In this document: one piece after another, positions 27,700 to 36,501 of the stretch | Layout of the letters: every line of letters begins with the position of its first letter | Position numbering within the stretch: the stretch's first letter is position 1 | Assembly: GCA_000620205.1 (NCBI GenBank) | Contig: JHVP01000007.1 | Span: 186,001 to 250,000, forward strand | From: Geodermatophilaceae bacterium URHA0031 | Lineage (GTDB): Bacteria; Actinomycetota; Actinomycetes; Mycobacteriales; Geodermatophilaceae | Reading direction: 5' to 3' | DNA length: 64,000 nt | Translations under genes and position numbers: made by a program | The notes under the pieces: generated by a model | Databases searched by the model: none | Seen by the model: the letters and a program-made list of their open reading frames with translations, nothing else | What the model was told of the DNA's origin: nothing

Positions 27700-28719
27700 T
27701 CAGATCCCGTGGCGCCGGTCGCCCAGCACCGTCTCGCACAACTCGCGTTCGGCCGACGGGGAGAACGGTGCCCGCCGCTCCTGCACCGCCCGCCGGAGGT
27801 CCTCGGACAGCAGGTCCGCGTTGATCGCGGCACCGGCCTGCAGCCCCGCCGCGGCGGCGGTGACGACCTGGCTCATCAGGTCGGTGACGTTCCCGGCCAG
27901 CCAGACCCCGGGGACGGCGGACGCGCCGGACGGCCCGGCCGGGACGGCGCGGCCGACGACGTGGCCGTCGGGCATGGCCACGTCGGCCGCGGCCAGGCCG
28001 AGCGAGGCCAGCACCGCCGAGCGGGCGGTGAAGACCGGGGAGACCACCAGCGCGTCCCGCGCGACCACCCGGCCCGAGGCGAGCCGGATGCCGGTCAGCC
28101 GGTCGCCGGAGGACTCCACCGCGGTCACCTCCCCGGTCACCACGGCGATGCCGCGGGCGGCCAGCTGCTCCTCCTCCTCGGCGGTGGGCTCGGGCCCGGT
28201 GTGCAGGAAGAGCGTCAGGTCCGCCGTCCACTGCCGCCAGAGCAGGGCCTTGAGCACGCCCGCCGGACCGGTCGACAGCACCCCGACGGCCCGGTCCCGG
28301 ACCTCCCAGCCGTGGCAGTACGGGCAGTGCAGCACGTCGGCGCCCCACCGCTCGCGGAGGCCGGGCAGGTCGGGCAGCTCGTCGACCAGCCCGGTGGTGA
28401 CCAGCAGCCGCCGGCTCCGCACCTGCCGGCCGCCGGCCAGCCGGACGACGAACCCGCCGTCCTCGGCCCGGGCGCTCACGGCCTCGCCGGTCACGACCTG
28501 CCCGCCGTACCCGGCGACCTCCGCCCGCCCGGCGGCCAGCAGCTCGCCCGGCGGGGTGCCGTCGCGGCCCAGGTAGTTGTGCATGGCGTCGGCCGGGGCG
28601 TTCCGCGGCTGCCCGCCGTCCACCACCAGCACCGACCGGCGGGCGCGGCCCAGCGCCAGCGCCCCGCTCAGGCCGGCGGCGCCGCCACCGACCACCACCA
28701 CGTCGTACCGCTCGTCCAT
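27700..28719 (-). CDS. NAD(P)/FAD-dependent oxidoreductase, thioredoxin-reductase-like
   Basis: A 339-residue flavoprotein: FAD-binding VVVGGGAAGLSGALALG at the N terminus, the redox pair in HCPYCHGWEVRD near residue 130, then the NAD(P)-binding segment and the C-terminal FAD block VPGVWLAGNVTDLMSQV. Smaller than a disulfide reductase of the lipoamide type, and close to low-molecular-weight TrxR. It is divergent from a cupin-type XRE regulator (92-bp gap) that probably controls it. Confidence 0.87.
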   Translation of the reverse strand: MDERYDVVVVGGGAAGLSGALALGRARRSVLVVDGGQPRNAPADAMHNYLGRDGTPPGELLAAGRAEVAGYGGQVVTGEAVSARAEDGGFVVRLAGGRQVRSRRLLVTTGLVDELPDLPGLRERWGADVLHCPYCHGWEVRDRAVGVLSTGPAGVLKALLWRQWTADLTLFLHTGPEPTAEEEEQLAARGIAVVTGEVTAVESSGDRLTGIRLASGRVVARDALVVSPVFTARSAVLASLGLAAADVAMPDGHVVGRAVPAGPSGASAVPGVWLAGNVTDLMSQVVTAAAAGLQAGAAINADLLSEDLRRAVQERRAPFSPSAERELCETVLGDRRHGI

Positions 28720-28782
28720 CGTCCGCTCCCCTCGACCGCCGGGTGGACCCGGCAGGACGACGGTGCACCCAGGGAGGAGCGC

Positions 28783-28804
28783 TTGACAAACTCCGTTGCC
28801 GGAG
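28783..28804. promoter_or_regulatory. Candidate promoter/operator for the XRE-cupin gene
   Basis: A consensus -35 hexamer TTGACA (28783-28788) is followed at once by the inverted repeat CTCCG-TTGC-CGGAG (28791-28804), just before the ribosome site. An operator overlapping the promoter would give autoregulation by the XRE protein and control of the divergent oxidoreductase. Inferred from position only. Confidence 0.4.
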
Positions 28805-28810
28805 CAGCAA

Positions 28811-29398
28811 ATGAACGCCATGGACGACGACCTGGACGGCGTGCTGGACGGGGTGGGACCGCGGCTGCGGTCGCTGCGCCAGCAGCAGGGAGCGACGCTG
28901 GCCGAGCTCTCGGCCGGCACGGGGATCTCGGTCAGCACGCTGTCGCGGCTGGAGTCCGGGCAGCGCCGGCCCACGCTGGAGCTGCTGCTCCCGCTCGCCC
29001 GGGTCCACCAGGTCCCGCTGGACGAGCTGGTCGGGGCGCCGTCGGCGGCCGATCCCCGGGTCCACCCGCAGCCGGTCCAGCGCAACGGCATGACCATGTG
29101 GCCGCTGACCCGGCGGCCCGGCGGGGTGCAGGCCTACCGGGCGCTGATCCCCCCGCACGGGCGGCGCGAGCCGGAGCAGCAGTCGCACGAGGGCTACGAG
29201 TGGATGTACGTGCTGTCCGGGCGGCTGCGGCTGCTGCTCGGGGAGCACGACCTGGTGCTCGGCCCCGGGGAGGTCGCCGAGTTCGACACCCACACCCCGC
29301 ACTGGTTCGGCAACGTCACCGATCAGCCGGTCGAGGTCCTCATGCTCTTCGGGCCGCAGGGCGAGCGGATGCACGTGCGCGCCCGCCCGCGGAGATAA
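28811..29398 (+). CDS. XRE family regulator with C-terminal cupin domain
   Basis: A 195-residue regulator. The helix-turn-helix is at residues 15-70 (LRSLRQQQGATLAELSAGTG, then STLSRLESGQRRPTLELL). A cupin domain occupies residues 105-190 (HEGYEWMYVLSGRLRLLLGE, and the metal-type motif FDTHTPHWFGN). This class senses a small ligand or metal and usually represses a divergent neighbour. The ATG at 28811 has GGAG six bases upstream; a TTG further upstream is unlikely. Confidence 0.87.
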   Translation: MNAMDDDLDGVLDGVGPRLRSLRQQQGATLAELSAGTGISVSTLSRLESGQRRPTLELLLPLARVHQVPLDELVGAPSAADPRVHPQPVQRNGMTMWPLTRRPGGVQAYRALIPPHGRREPEQQSHEGYEWMYVLSGRLRLLLGEHDLVLGPGEVAEFDTHTPHWFGNVTDQPVEVLMLFGPQGERMHVRARPRR

Positions 29399-29408
29399 CG
29401 CGGCGACA

Positions 29409-29476
29409 TGATCATGGGCGTCCCGCTCGGGGACACGCCGGTCAGCGGCGTGTCCCCGGCCAGACGCCCATGATCA
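29409..29476. repeat. Nested palindromic intergenic element
   Basis: Outer arms TGATCATGGGCGTC (29409-29422) and GACGCCCATGATCA (29463-29476) are perfect complements. Inner arms GGGGACACGCCG (29429-29440) and CGGCGTGTCCCC (29446-29457) are also perfect. The whole folds as a two-level cruciform between the converging XRE and TauE/SafE genes and could terminate both. Confidence 0.8.
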
Positions 29477-29493
29477 ACGGCTGGGGTCCTTCC

Positions 29494-30495
29494 TCAGTCG
29501 CGCGGAGCGCTCGGCCGGCCGGCCCGCACGGCGTCGCCGTCGACCGGCGCGACCTGGTTCGGCGAGGCCGCCCGCTCGGCCTCGGCCAGCCGGGCCGCCT
29601 CAGCGGACAGCGCGTCGGCCGACTCCTGGGCGCGGTCCTTGCGGTACTCGTGGTACGACCACGCCACGGCGGCGGCCCAGACCAGGTAGATGACGGCGTA
29701 GACGGAGTACCGGACAGGGGCGCCGGCGTCGATCCAGTCGCTGTTCAGCAGGCTCTTGGCATTGGTCAGCACGATGATCCCGCCCACGCCGGCCCCGAGC
29801 AGCCGCGGCGGCACGTAGCGCACCAGCCAGGCAGCGATCGGCGCCGCGACCAGGCCACCGACCAGCAGGGCGGCGACCCAGCCGAAGTCGATGCCCTGGT
29901 CGCCGAGGGCGAAGAGGAAGCCCAGGCTCGCCGAGACCGAGACGAGGAACTCCGAGGTGTCGATGCTGCCGATCGTCTTGCGCGGCTCCAGCCGGCCGCT
30001 GGCCAGGATCGCCGGGGTGCTGACCGGGCCCCAGCCGCCGCCGCCGGTGGCGTCGACGAAGCCGGCGGCCAGCCCCAGCGGGGCCAGGAAGCGCTTGCGC
30101 ATCGGCTTGCCCAGGTGCCGCTTGTCGATCCCGCGCAGGGTGAAGCGCACCAGAAGGTAGATGCCGAGGCCCAGCAGGATCAGCTGCATGACCGGGGCGG
30201 CGACCTCGGTGGAGAGGTTGGACAGCACCGTCGCCCCGGCGAAGGCGCCGACCGCCCCGGGGACGCCGATCTTGGCGACGACCTTCCAGTCGACGTTGCC
30301 GAACCGCCAGTGCGAGACACCGGAGGCGAGGTTGGTGCCGATCTCGGCGAGGTGGACGGTGGCCGAAGCCGCGGCGGGGTTGGTGCCGAGGGCGAGCAGC
30401 AGCGTCGTCGAGGTGACGCCGTAGCCCATGCCGAGGCTGCCGTCGACGAGCTGGGCGCCGAGCCCGGCCAGGGCGAGCACGATGAGGGTCTTCAC
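29494..30495 (-). CDS. TauE/SafE family sulfite/organosulfonate exporter
   Basis: A 333-residue membrane protein with eight or more helices in the duplicated TauE/SafE pattern. Repeat one starts QLVDGSLGMGYGVTSTTLLL and repeat two has GLAAGFVDATGGGGWGPVSTPAIL, both bearing the glycine-rich family motif. The C-terminal tail of about 50 residues is polar. The family exports sulfite, sulfoacetate or related anions. A cysteine-type leader peptide lies 84 bases upstream, so expression probably responds to cysteine or sulfur status. Confidence 0.88.
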   Translation of the reverse strand: MKTLIVLALAGLGAQLVDGSLGMGYGVTSTTLLLALGTNPAAASATVHLAEIGTNLASGVSHWRFGNVDWKVVAKIGVPGAVGAFAGATVLSNLSTEVAAPVMQLILLGLGIYLLVRFTLRGIDKRHLGKPMRKRFLAPLGLAAGFVDATGGGGWGPVSTPAILASGRLEPRKTIGSIDTSEFLVSVSASLGFLFALGDQGIDFGWVAALLVGGLVAAPIAAWLVRYVPPRLLGAGVGGIIVLTNAKSLLNSDWIDAGAPVRYSVYAVIYLVWAAAVAWSYHEYRKDRAQESADALSAEAARLAEAERAASPNQVAPVDGDAVRAGRPSAPRD

Positions 30496-30579
30496 GGGTG
30501 GGCTCCGGGGTGAGGGCGCGGTCGCGCACGCAGGCGCGAGACGCAGGGCTGAGGGGCGGCGCGCGGGGCGCTCGGAGGA

Positions 30580-30675
30580 TCAGCAGCTGCGACAGGCGGT
30601 GGTGGTCACGCGGAGCAGGTCGACGTGCAGTCGGCTCACCAGCAGGTCGCCGGGAAGGGCAGCGGACGTCGACAC
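30580..30675 (-). CDS. Cysteine-type leader peptide upstream of the TauE/SafE gene
   Basis: A 31-residue peptide starting at GTG with AGGA eight bases before it. It contains the hallmark SRLHVDLLRV and ends ACRSC, matching the short leader peptides found before sulfur-metabolism genes in actinomycetes. A second possible start is the internal GTG that would give a 19-residue form. Directly after its stop the transcript reads TCCTCCG, which can pair with the CGGAG of the exporter's ribosome site. Ribosome progress over the two terminal Cys codons could therefore control access to that site, as in cysteine-responsive attenuation of mycobacteria. The mechanism here is inferred. Confidence 0.75.
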   Translation of the reverse strand: MSTSAALPGDLLVSRLHVDLLRVTTTACRSC

Positions 30676-30732
30676 GTCGACATTCCTACCATCCTGGTCG
30701 GCTTTGTCGAGTCCCGGGTCGGGAGGCCTGCG

Positions 30733-32193
30733 TCACCCCTTCAGCGTGTCGGTCCTGACGGTGGCCCAGGCGATCGCACCGCCGACCACGAGCAGCGCCG
30801 CGCAGACCACCATCGCGGTGCGGAAGCCGGCGCTGAAGCTGGCCGGATCGGCGTAGTCGTCGCCGGACAGGCCCACCGCGACCGGCAGCGCGGCCACCGC
30901 CAGCAGCTGCGCCGCCCGGGCCACCGCGTTGTTGACGCCGCTGGCGACGCCGGCGAGGTGGGCCGGTGCGGCATCGAGCACGGTTGCGGTCAGCGGGGCC
31001 ACCAGCAGGGCGAGCCCGAGCCCGCTCAGCAGCGAGGGGGGCAGCACGGCAGTCAGGAACGAGCTGCCCGGCTCCACCCGGGACAACCAGAGCACGCCGG
31101 CCGCGGTGATCAGCGGGCCGACGGTCATCGGCAGCCGGGCGCCGGTGCGCTGCGCCAGCGCCCCGGCCCGGGAGGACAGCAGGGTGAGCACGACGGTCGA
31201 CGGGATCATCGCCGCCCCCGCCTGGGTGGCGCTGTAGCCGAGCACGGTCTGCAGCTCGACGACCAGGAAGAACCCCCAGCCACCCAGCGCCGCGTAGACG
31301 CAGAAGGTGCTGAGGTTGGCACCGGTGAACTCCCGGTCGGCGAACACCGCGGGCGGCAGCATGGGCTCGTGCGCCCGGCGTTCCCGGCGGACGAACGCCA
31401 CCCCCGCCAGCACGCCGACCGCGGCGGCGACCCAGACCTGGGGCCGGCCGGGGCCGTCGCCGGCGGCGATCAGCGCGTAGGTGACCCCCGCGAGGGCCAG
31501 CGCCCCCCACACCGCGCCGACCGTGTCGAACCTCCCGGTGCGCTCGGGGTCGCGGCTCTCCGGCACGTGCCGGACGGCGACCAGCACCACCACGACCGCC
31601 AGCGGCGCGTTGACCAGGAACACCCAGCGCCAGCTGGCCGCGTCGACCAGGAACCCGCCGAAGAACGGCCCGACCAGCCCGGCGACCCCGGCGAGCGCCG
31701 ACCACAGCCCGATGGCCCGCGGCCGGTCGGCGTGCGGGAACGAGGACTGGATGATCGCCAGGCTGCCCGGGGTGAGCAACGCGCCGCCGACGCCCTGCAG
31801 CACCCGCATCGCGACCAGCTGGCCGGTGGTCTGGGCGAGGCCGCAGCCCAGCGAGGTGACGGCGAACCAGACGACACCGACCAGGAAGACCCGCCGCCGT
31901 CCGTACCGGTCACCCAGCGCGCCGCCCAGCAGGATCAGCGAGGCCAGCGCCAGCGTGTACCCGCTGAGGGTCCACTGCAGCCCGGCCAGCCCGGCGCCGA
32001 GGTCCTCGCCCATCACCGGCAGCGCCACGTTGACCGCGCTGGAGTCCAGGAACGCCATGCCCGAGGCCAGCACGGTGGCCAGAAGCACCCAGCGGCCGGG
32101 AGCCGTGCCCAGCCGGACGGGGTTGGCGGCGACCGGACCGACCGGCTCGACCGGGTCGGGCGTCGTCCCCTCGGGAGCAGAGGACGACGTCAT
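30733..32193 (-). CDS. MFS transporter, DHA2 (14-helix drug exporter) type
   Basis: A 486-residue transporter with about 14 hydrophobic segments. Signatures: MAFLDSSAVNVALPVM in helix 1 (the D-x-x-x-V-N-V-A-L-P motif of EmrB/QacA proteins), LGDRYGRRRVFL between helices 2 and 3 (motif A), and GPFFGGFLVDAASWRWVFLVNAP (motif C region). It exports hydrophobic compounds by proton antiport. It starts nine bases after the PiT gene on the same strand, so read-through from the phosphate genes is likely. Substrate unknown. Confidence 0.87.
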   Translation of the reverse strand: MTSSSAPEGTTPDPVEPVGPVAANPVRLGTAPGRWVLLATVLASGMAFLDSSAVNVALPVMGEDLGAGLAGLQWTLSGYTLALASLILLGGALGDRYGRRRVFLVGVVWFAVTSLGCGLAQTTGQLVAMRVLQGVGGALLTPGSLAIIQSSFPHADRPRAIGLWSALAGVAGLVGPFFGGFLVDAASWRWVFLVNAPLAVVVVLVAVRHVPESRDPERTGRFDTVGAVWGALALAGVTYALIAAGDGPGRPQVWVAAAVGVLAGVAFVRRERRAHEPMLPPAVFADREFTGANLSTFCVYAALGGWGFFLVVELQTVLGYSATQAGAAMIPSTVVLTLLSSRAGALAQRTGARLPMTVGPLITAAGVLWLSRVEPGSSFLTAVLPPSLLSGLGLALLVAPLTATVLDAAPAHLAGVASGVNNAVARAAQLLAVAALPVAVGLSGDDYADPASFSAGFRTAMVVCAALLVVGGAIAWATVRTDTLKG

Positions 32194-32202
32194 CCGTCCT
32201 TC

Positions 32203-33204
32203 CTAGCCCACGAGCGCGTGGGTGATGACGTAGGCGAGCGCGGCGACCGCGCCGGCGGCCGGGAGGGTGACCACCCAGGCGACGACGATGTTGCCCGCCA
32301 CGCCCCAGCGCACCGCCGACAGCCGCCGGGTGGCGCCGACGCCCATGATCGACGCGGTCGTGACGTGCGTCGTGGAGACCGGCACCGCGAACACCGTCGC
32401 CGTGGCGATGAGGATCCCCGAGGCGACCGACTGGGCGGCGAACCCACCGGCCGGGGTGAGCTGGATGATGCGCCGGCCCAGCGTGCGCATGATCCGGAAG
32501 CCGCCGGCGTAGGTGCCGGCGCTGATCGCCAGGGCCGAGGCCAGGATCACCCACAGCGGCACGTCGAAGGTGTCCAGCTCGCCGGAGGTCACCAGGGCCA
32601 GGGTGATGATGCCCATCGTCTTCTGGGCGTCCTGGGTGCCGTGGCCGAACGCCATCGTCGCCGAGCTGGCGATCTGCGCGTACCGGAAGCCGCGGTGCGC
32701 CTTGTGCGCGTTGGCGCGTCGGAACGACCACAGGATGAACAGCATGAACAGGTAGCCCAGGCCGAACCCGAGCAGCGGTGAGAGCACCATCGGGACGACG
32801 ACCTTGTCCACGATGCCCAGCCACTTCACCGACTCCTGAGCGGCCAGCGCCGCGCCCACCAGGCCGCCGATCAGGGCGTGCGAGGAGGACGAGGGCAGCC
32901 CGAAGTACCAGGTGATCAGGTTCCAGGCGATCGCGCCGATCAGCGCGGCGAAGACCACCTGGAGCCCCCCGCCACCGGTGGGCGGGTCGATGATCCCCGC
33001 GCCGACGGTGGCCGCCACCTTGGTCGAGATGAGCGCGCCGACCAGGTTCATCACCGCCGCCAGCCCCAGGGCGGCGCGCGGGGTCAGCGCCTTGGTGGAG
33101 ACCGCGACGGCGATCGCGTTGGCCGCGTCGTGGAACCCGTTGGTGTAGTCGAACGCCAGGGCGACGACGACGATGGCGATGAGCGCCAGGAAGGCCGCGT
33201 CCAT
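32203..33204 (-). CDS. Inorganic phosphate transporter, PiT family
   Basis: A 333-residue membrane protein. The two PiT signature repeats are present: FDYTNGFHDAANAIAVAV near the N terminus and TMAFGHGTQDAQKTMGI in the middle, each contributing to the phosphate and cation site. It imports phosphate (as metal phosphate) driven by protons. The ATG is seven bases after the stop of the DUF47 gene; the two form the standard Pit-accessory pair. Confidence 0.92.
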   Translation of the reverse strand: MDAAFLALIAIVVVALAFDYTNGFHDAANAIAVAVSTKALTPRAALGLAAVMNLVGALISTKVAATVGAGIIDPPTGGGGLQVVFAALIGAIAWNLITWYFGLPSSSSHALIGGLVGAALAAQESVKWLGIVDKVVVPMVLSPLLGFGLGYLFMLFILWSFRRANAHKAHRGFRYAQIASSATMAFGHGTQDAQKTMGIITLALVTSGELDTFDVPLWVILASALAISAGTYAGGFRIMRTLGRRIIQLTPAGGFAAQSVASGILIATATVFAVPVSTTHVTTASIMGVGATRRLSAVRWGVAGNIVVAWVVTLPAAGAVAALAYVITHALVG

Positions 33205-33211
33205 GCGCTGC

Positions 33212-33829
33212 TCAGGACTCCTTGACGGCGATCGTCTCGACGACGTTCGCGACGTGCTCGAAGGCGTCGGCGGCCTCCTCGAGCTGGTCGGCGACCTCCT
33301 TGAGCTTGAGGATCTCCAGCGCGTCGAACTCACCGGAGTAGAGCCGGGAGAGCAGCCGGCGGTACAGCTTGTCCGCCTCGTTCTCCAACCGGTTGACCTC
33401 GATCCAGTAGTCGGAGAGGTCCTTCATCGACCGCAGCCGCGGCATCGACTCCGCCGTCACGTGGGCGCAGCGCTGCAGCAGGGCCACCTGCTGGCCCATC
33501 TCGGCCGGCAGCGTCCCCAGCTTGGTGAGCACCACCAGGTCCGCGGCGGCCTCGATGCAGTCCATGACGTCGTCGAGGTCGCTGGCCAGGTTGTAGATGT
33601 CCTCGCGGTCGAACGGCGTGACGAAGCTGGAGTTCACCTGCCGGAAGATCGCGTGCGTCGCCTGGTCCCCCCGGTGCTCCAGGTCGCGCAGGGTGCGGCC
33701 GAGCTCCTCGCGGCGGGTGTGCTCGTGCACGAACGTGCTCAGCACGTCCGTGGCATCGACCAGGTTCTCCGCCGAGACGGTGAACATGTCGTAGAAGCTC
33801 GAGTCCTTGGGGGTCAGACGGAAGGCCAC
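33212..33829 (-). CDS. DUF47 family PhoU-like accessory protein
   Basis: A 205-residue all-helical PhoU-fold protein. It begins FRLTPKDSSFYDMFTVSAENL, the family start, and carries acidic metal-site clusters such as ASDLDDVMDCIEAAAD and NRLENEADKLYRRLL. DUF47 proteins bind metal-phosphate or PiT and modulate uptake. I chose the GTG with GGAG six bases upstream; the frame continues 29 codons further without family similarity. First gene of the DUF47-PiT-MFS run. Confidence 0.9.
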   Translation of the reverse strand: MAFRLTPKDSSFYDMFTVSAENLVDATDVLSTFVHEHTRREELGRTLRDLEHRGDQATHAIFRQVNSSFVTPFDREDIYNLASDLDDVMDCIEAAADLVVLTKLGTLPAEMGQQVALLQRCAHVTAESMPRLRSMKDLSDYWIEVNRLENEADKLYRRLLSRLYSGEFDALEILKLKEVADQLEEAADAFEHVANVVETIAVKES

Positions 33830-33981
33830 GCAGTGCTCCGGGGGTGACGGTGACGGGGTGGCCGTCTCCCCGCGGGGCATGGCGACCTCGGGGAGCATAG
33901 GTCCCCTCCGGTTCATCCTCCGTTCACCGGGTTGTCGCCGCCTCCGGGAACTGGACGGGCCCGGGCGACGACTGTTCTCCC

Positions 33982-35748
33982 GTGCACCGTCCGACCACCC
34001 GGGCAGCCGCCGGCGGACGGCGGTTGCTCCCCGCCCTCCTCCTGCTGTCCGCGCTGCTGGGCGCCGGTCTGCTGGTCGACGTCGCCACCGCGCCGCCCGC
34101 CGCGGCGCACGCGGTGGTGGTGACGACCACCCCTGCGGACGGCGAGCGGGTGGACACCGCCCCGGCGCAGGTGACGATCGAGTTCGACGAGCACGTCTCG
34201 CTCGGCGCCGGGTACGCCCGCGTGCTCGACGGCGACGGGGACCGCGTGGACACCGGCGCGGCCGCGGTGCGCGACGACGTCGTGACCGTGCCGCTGCGCG
34301 CGGACCTCCCCGACGCCGGGTACGTCGTCACCTACCGGGTGGTGTCGGCGGACTCCCACCCGGTCTCGGGGGCCTTCTCCTTCGCGGTCGGGAACGGGGA
34401 GCTCGTGCCGGCCGGGTCGGTGGGCACCGGAGACGCGATCGACCCCGGGGTGTCCGTGGTGCTGCCGCTGGCGCGCTGGCTCGGGTACGCCGGGATGGCG
34501 CTGGGCGTGGGCATCCCGCTCGCGCTGGCCACCGTCTGGCCGGCCGGCTGGTCGTCGGGGCGGTTGCGCCGGGGCGCGCTGGGCGGGCTGGCCGCGGTCG
34601 TGGTGGGCGGCGCCCTGTCCCTCCTCGTGCAGGGGCCCTACGCCGCGGCCGCCGGGCTCGGGTCGCTGCTCGACGGGGACCTGATCGGGACGACCGTCGA
34701 CTCCGGCTACGGGCGGACGCTGCTGGCCCGGATGGCGCTGGCGGTGCTGCTCGGCGCGGTCCTGGCGGGGAGCTGGCGGCGCGGCCGGCGGCCGGGTGTC
34801 CCGGTGCTCGCCGTCGCCGGCCTGCTGGCCACCGGGCTGGTGGTGGCGGTCGCCGGGGTCGGGCACCCGGTCGCGGGCCCGCTCCCGGGCCTGGCCGTCG
34901 CCGTGTCGGCGGTGCACGTGGCCGCGATGAGCGGCTGGCTGGGCGGCCTGGTCGTGCTGTTCGCCGGCCTGCTGCACGAGGGCACCCCGACCCGCGAGCT
35001 GGACGCCGCGCTGGGCCGCTGGTCGCGGCTGGCCGCGGGCTACATCGGCGCGCTGGTCGTCACCGGGGTGCTGCAGTCGGTCCGCGAGGTCGGCTCCTTC
35101 TCCGCGCTGGTCTCCACCAGCTACGGCTGGGTGCTGCTGGCCAAGCTCGCGGTGGTGCTGCTCGTGCTGGTCGCCGCCCTGGTCAGCCGGGACTGGGTGC
35201 AGCAGCGGGCGGGGCGGGGCCGCCGTCCCGGTTCCGGTCACCGGGTGGTCGCCCAGGCGTTCTCCGCGACCGAGGAGCCGGAGCCGCCACCGGCCACGCT
35301 GGGGGTGCTGCGCCGCTCGGTGCTCCTTGAGGTCGTCGGTGCGGTCGTCGTCCTCGCGCTGTCGGCCGTGCTGGTCAGCCAGTACCCGGCCAAGGCGTCG
35401 GTCGCGGTGCCGGTCGAGGTCACCCTCCCGTTGCAGTCGGCCGGCGGCACCGACGGGAACGGCAGCGTCCAGGTGTCGGTGGACCCGGCGACCCCTGGAC
35501 CGACGACCGTGCACGTGCACCTCTACGACGCCGACGGTCAGCTCACCCAGCCGCAGCAGATCGCCGTCTCGCTCACCGAGGTGTCGCAGCAGATCGGCCC
35601 GCTGGACGTCGAACTCGCCGCGGCCGGGCCCGGCCAGTACACCGGGGAGCCCGTCCTGCCCTCCGCCGGCAGCTGGACCCTCACCGTGACCGTCCGGCTG
35701 GACGAGTTCACCGCCGTCACCGCCAGCACTGTCTTCCCGGTCCGCTGA
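33982..35748 (+). CDS. CopC-CopD fusion copper protein with C-terminal extracellular domain
   Basis: A 588-residue protein. Signal peptide (residues 1-42) ends ...PAAA before His-Ala-Val; that N-terminal His is the copper ligand of CopC. The CopC domain runs to about residue 145 (FDEHVS, DSHPVSGAFSFAV). Eight CopD membrane helices follow to about residue 395, then a final helix and a beta domain of about 130 residues resembling YtkA. Copper import or delivery across the membrane is the known role. GTG start. First gene of a copper cluster with the YcnI and SCO genes. Confidence 0.88.
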   Translation: MHRPTTRAAAGGRRLLPALLLLSALLGAGLLVDVATAPPAAAHAVVVTTTPADGERVDTAPAQVTIEFDEHVSLGAGYARVLDGDGDRVDTGAAAVRDDVVTVPLRADLPDAGYVVTYRVVSADSHPVSGAFSFAVGNGELVPAGSVGTGDAIDPGVSVVLPLARWLGYAGMALGVGIPLALATVWPAGWSSGRLRRGALGGLAAVVVGGALSLLVQGPYAAAAGLGSLLDGDLIGTTVDSGYGRTLLARMALAVLLGAVLAGSWRRGRRPGVPVLAVAGLLATGLVVAVAGVGHPVAGPLPGLAVAVSAVHVAAMSGWLGGLVVLFAGLLHEGTPTRELDAALGRWSRLAAGYIGALVVTGVLQSVREVGSFSALVSTSYGWVLLAKLAVVLLVLVAALVSRDWVQQRAGRGRRPGSGHRVVAQAFSATEEPEPPPATLGVLRRSVLLEVVGAVVVLALSAVLVSQYPAKASVAVPVEVTLPLQSAGGTDGNGSVQVSVDPATPGPTTVHVHLYDADGQLTQPQQIAVSLTEVSQQIGPLDVELAAAGPGQYTGEPVLPSAGSWTLTVTVRLDEFTAVTASTVFPVR

Positions 35749-35775
35749 CCCACCCCCTGTCAACGAGGAGAACCG

Positions 35776-36501
35776 TTGTCCCTGCTCCGCCCCCTCCGTC
35801 GGCTGCCCGTCGTGCTCCTGGCCGCCGGCGCCCTCCTCCTCGCCGGCACCGGGATCGCCTCCGCGCACGTGACGGTCTCCTCGGCGGACGCCGCCCCCGG
35901 TGGCTACGGCAAGGTCACCTTCAGCGTGCCGAACGAGGGCGACGCCGCGAGCACCGTCGGGCTGCGCATCCAGCTGCCCACCGACACGCCGCTGACCTCG
36001 GTGCGGGTCCAGCCGGTGCCCGGCTGGACGGTCACCCTCACCACGGTCGCGCTCGACCCGCCGGTCACCTCCGACGACGGCGACACGATCGACTCGGCGG
36101 TCTCGGTGGTGGACTTCCAGGCCGACCCCGGGAACGGCATCGCACCGGGCCAGTTCCAGGAGTTCGCGCTGTCCGGCGGCCCGTTCCCGGACGTGGAGCA
36201 GCTGGCGTTCAACGTGGTGCAGACCTACAGCGACGGCAGCGAGGCCGCCTGGATCGAACCCACCGTCGCCGGTCAGCCCGAGCCGGAGCACCCGGCGCCC
36301 GTGCTGTCGCTCACCGCCGCCGCGGCCGGCACCGACGCGCACGGCGCCGCCCCGTCGACCAGCTCGGCGAGCGGGGCTGCGGACGACGGTGGGGACTCGA
36401 CCGCCACGGTGGCCCTGGTGCTCGCCGTCCTGGGGCTGCTGGCCGGGCTGGCCGGTCTCGGCCTCGGGCTGAGCGCACGCCGACGTACCGTGTCCTCGTG
36501 A
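35776..36501 (+). CDS. YcnI (DUF1775) family copper-binding protein
   Basis: A 241-residue protein with a signal peptide ending ...GIASA, so the mature chain starts with His. That His is the copper-binding brace residue of YcnI proteins; the supporting Trp may be in VPGWTVTL. The beta-sandwich domain extends to about residue 155; a linker and a C-terminal membrane helix (about 208-232) anchor it outside the cell. TTG start with GAGGAG five bases before it. It lies 27 bases after the CopC-CopD gene and overlaps the SCO gene by GTGA. Confidence 0.88.
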   Translation: MSLLRPLRRLPVVLLAAGALLLAGTGIASAHVTVSSADAAPGGYGKVTFSVPNEGDAASTVGLRIQLPTDTPLTSVRVQPVPGWTVTLTTVALDPPVTSDDGDTIDSAVSVVDFQADPGNGIAPGQFQEFALSGGPFPDVEQLAFNVVQTYSDGSEAAWIEPTVAGQPEPEHPAPVLSLTAAAAGTDAHGAAPSTSSASGAADDGGDSTATVALVLAVLGLLAGLAGLGLGLSARRRTVSS

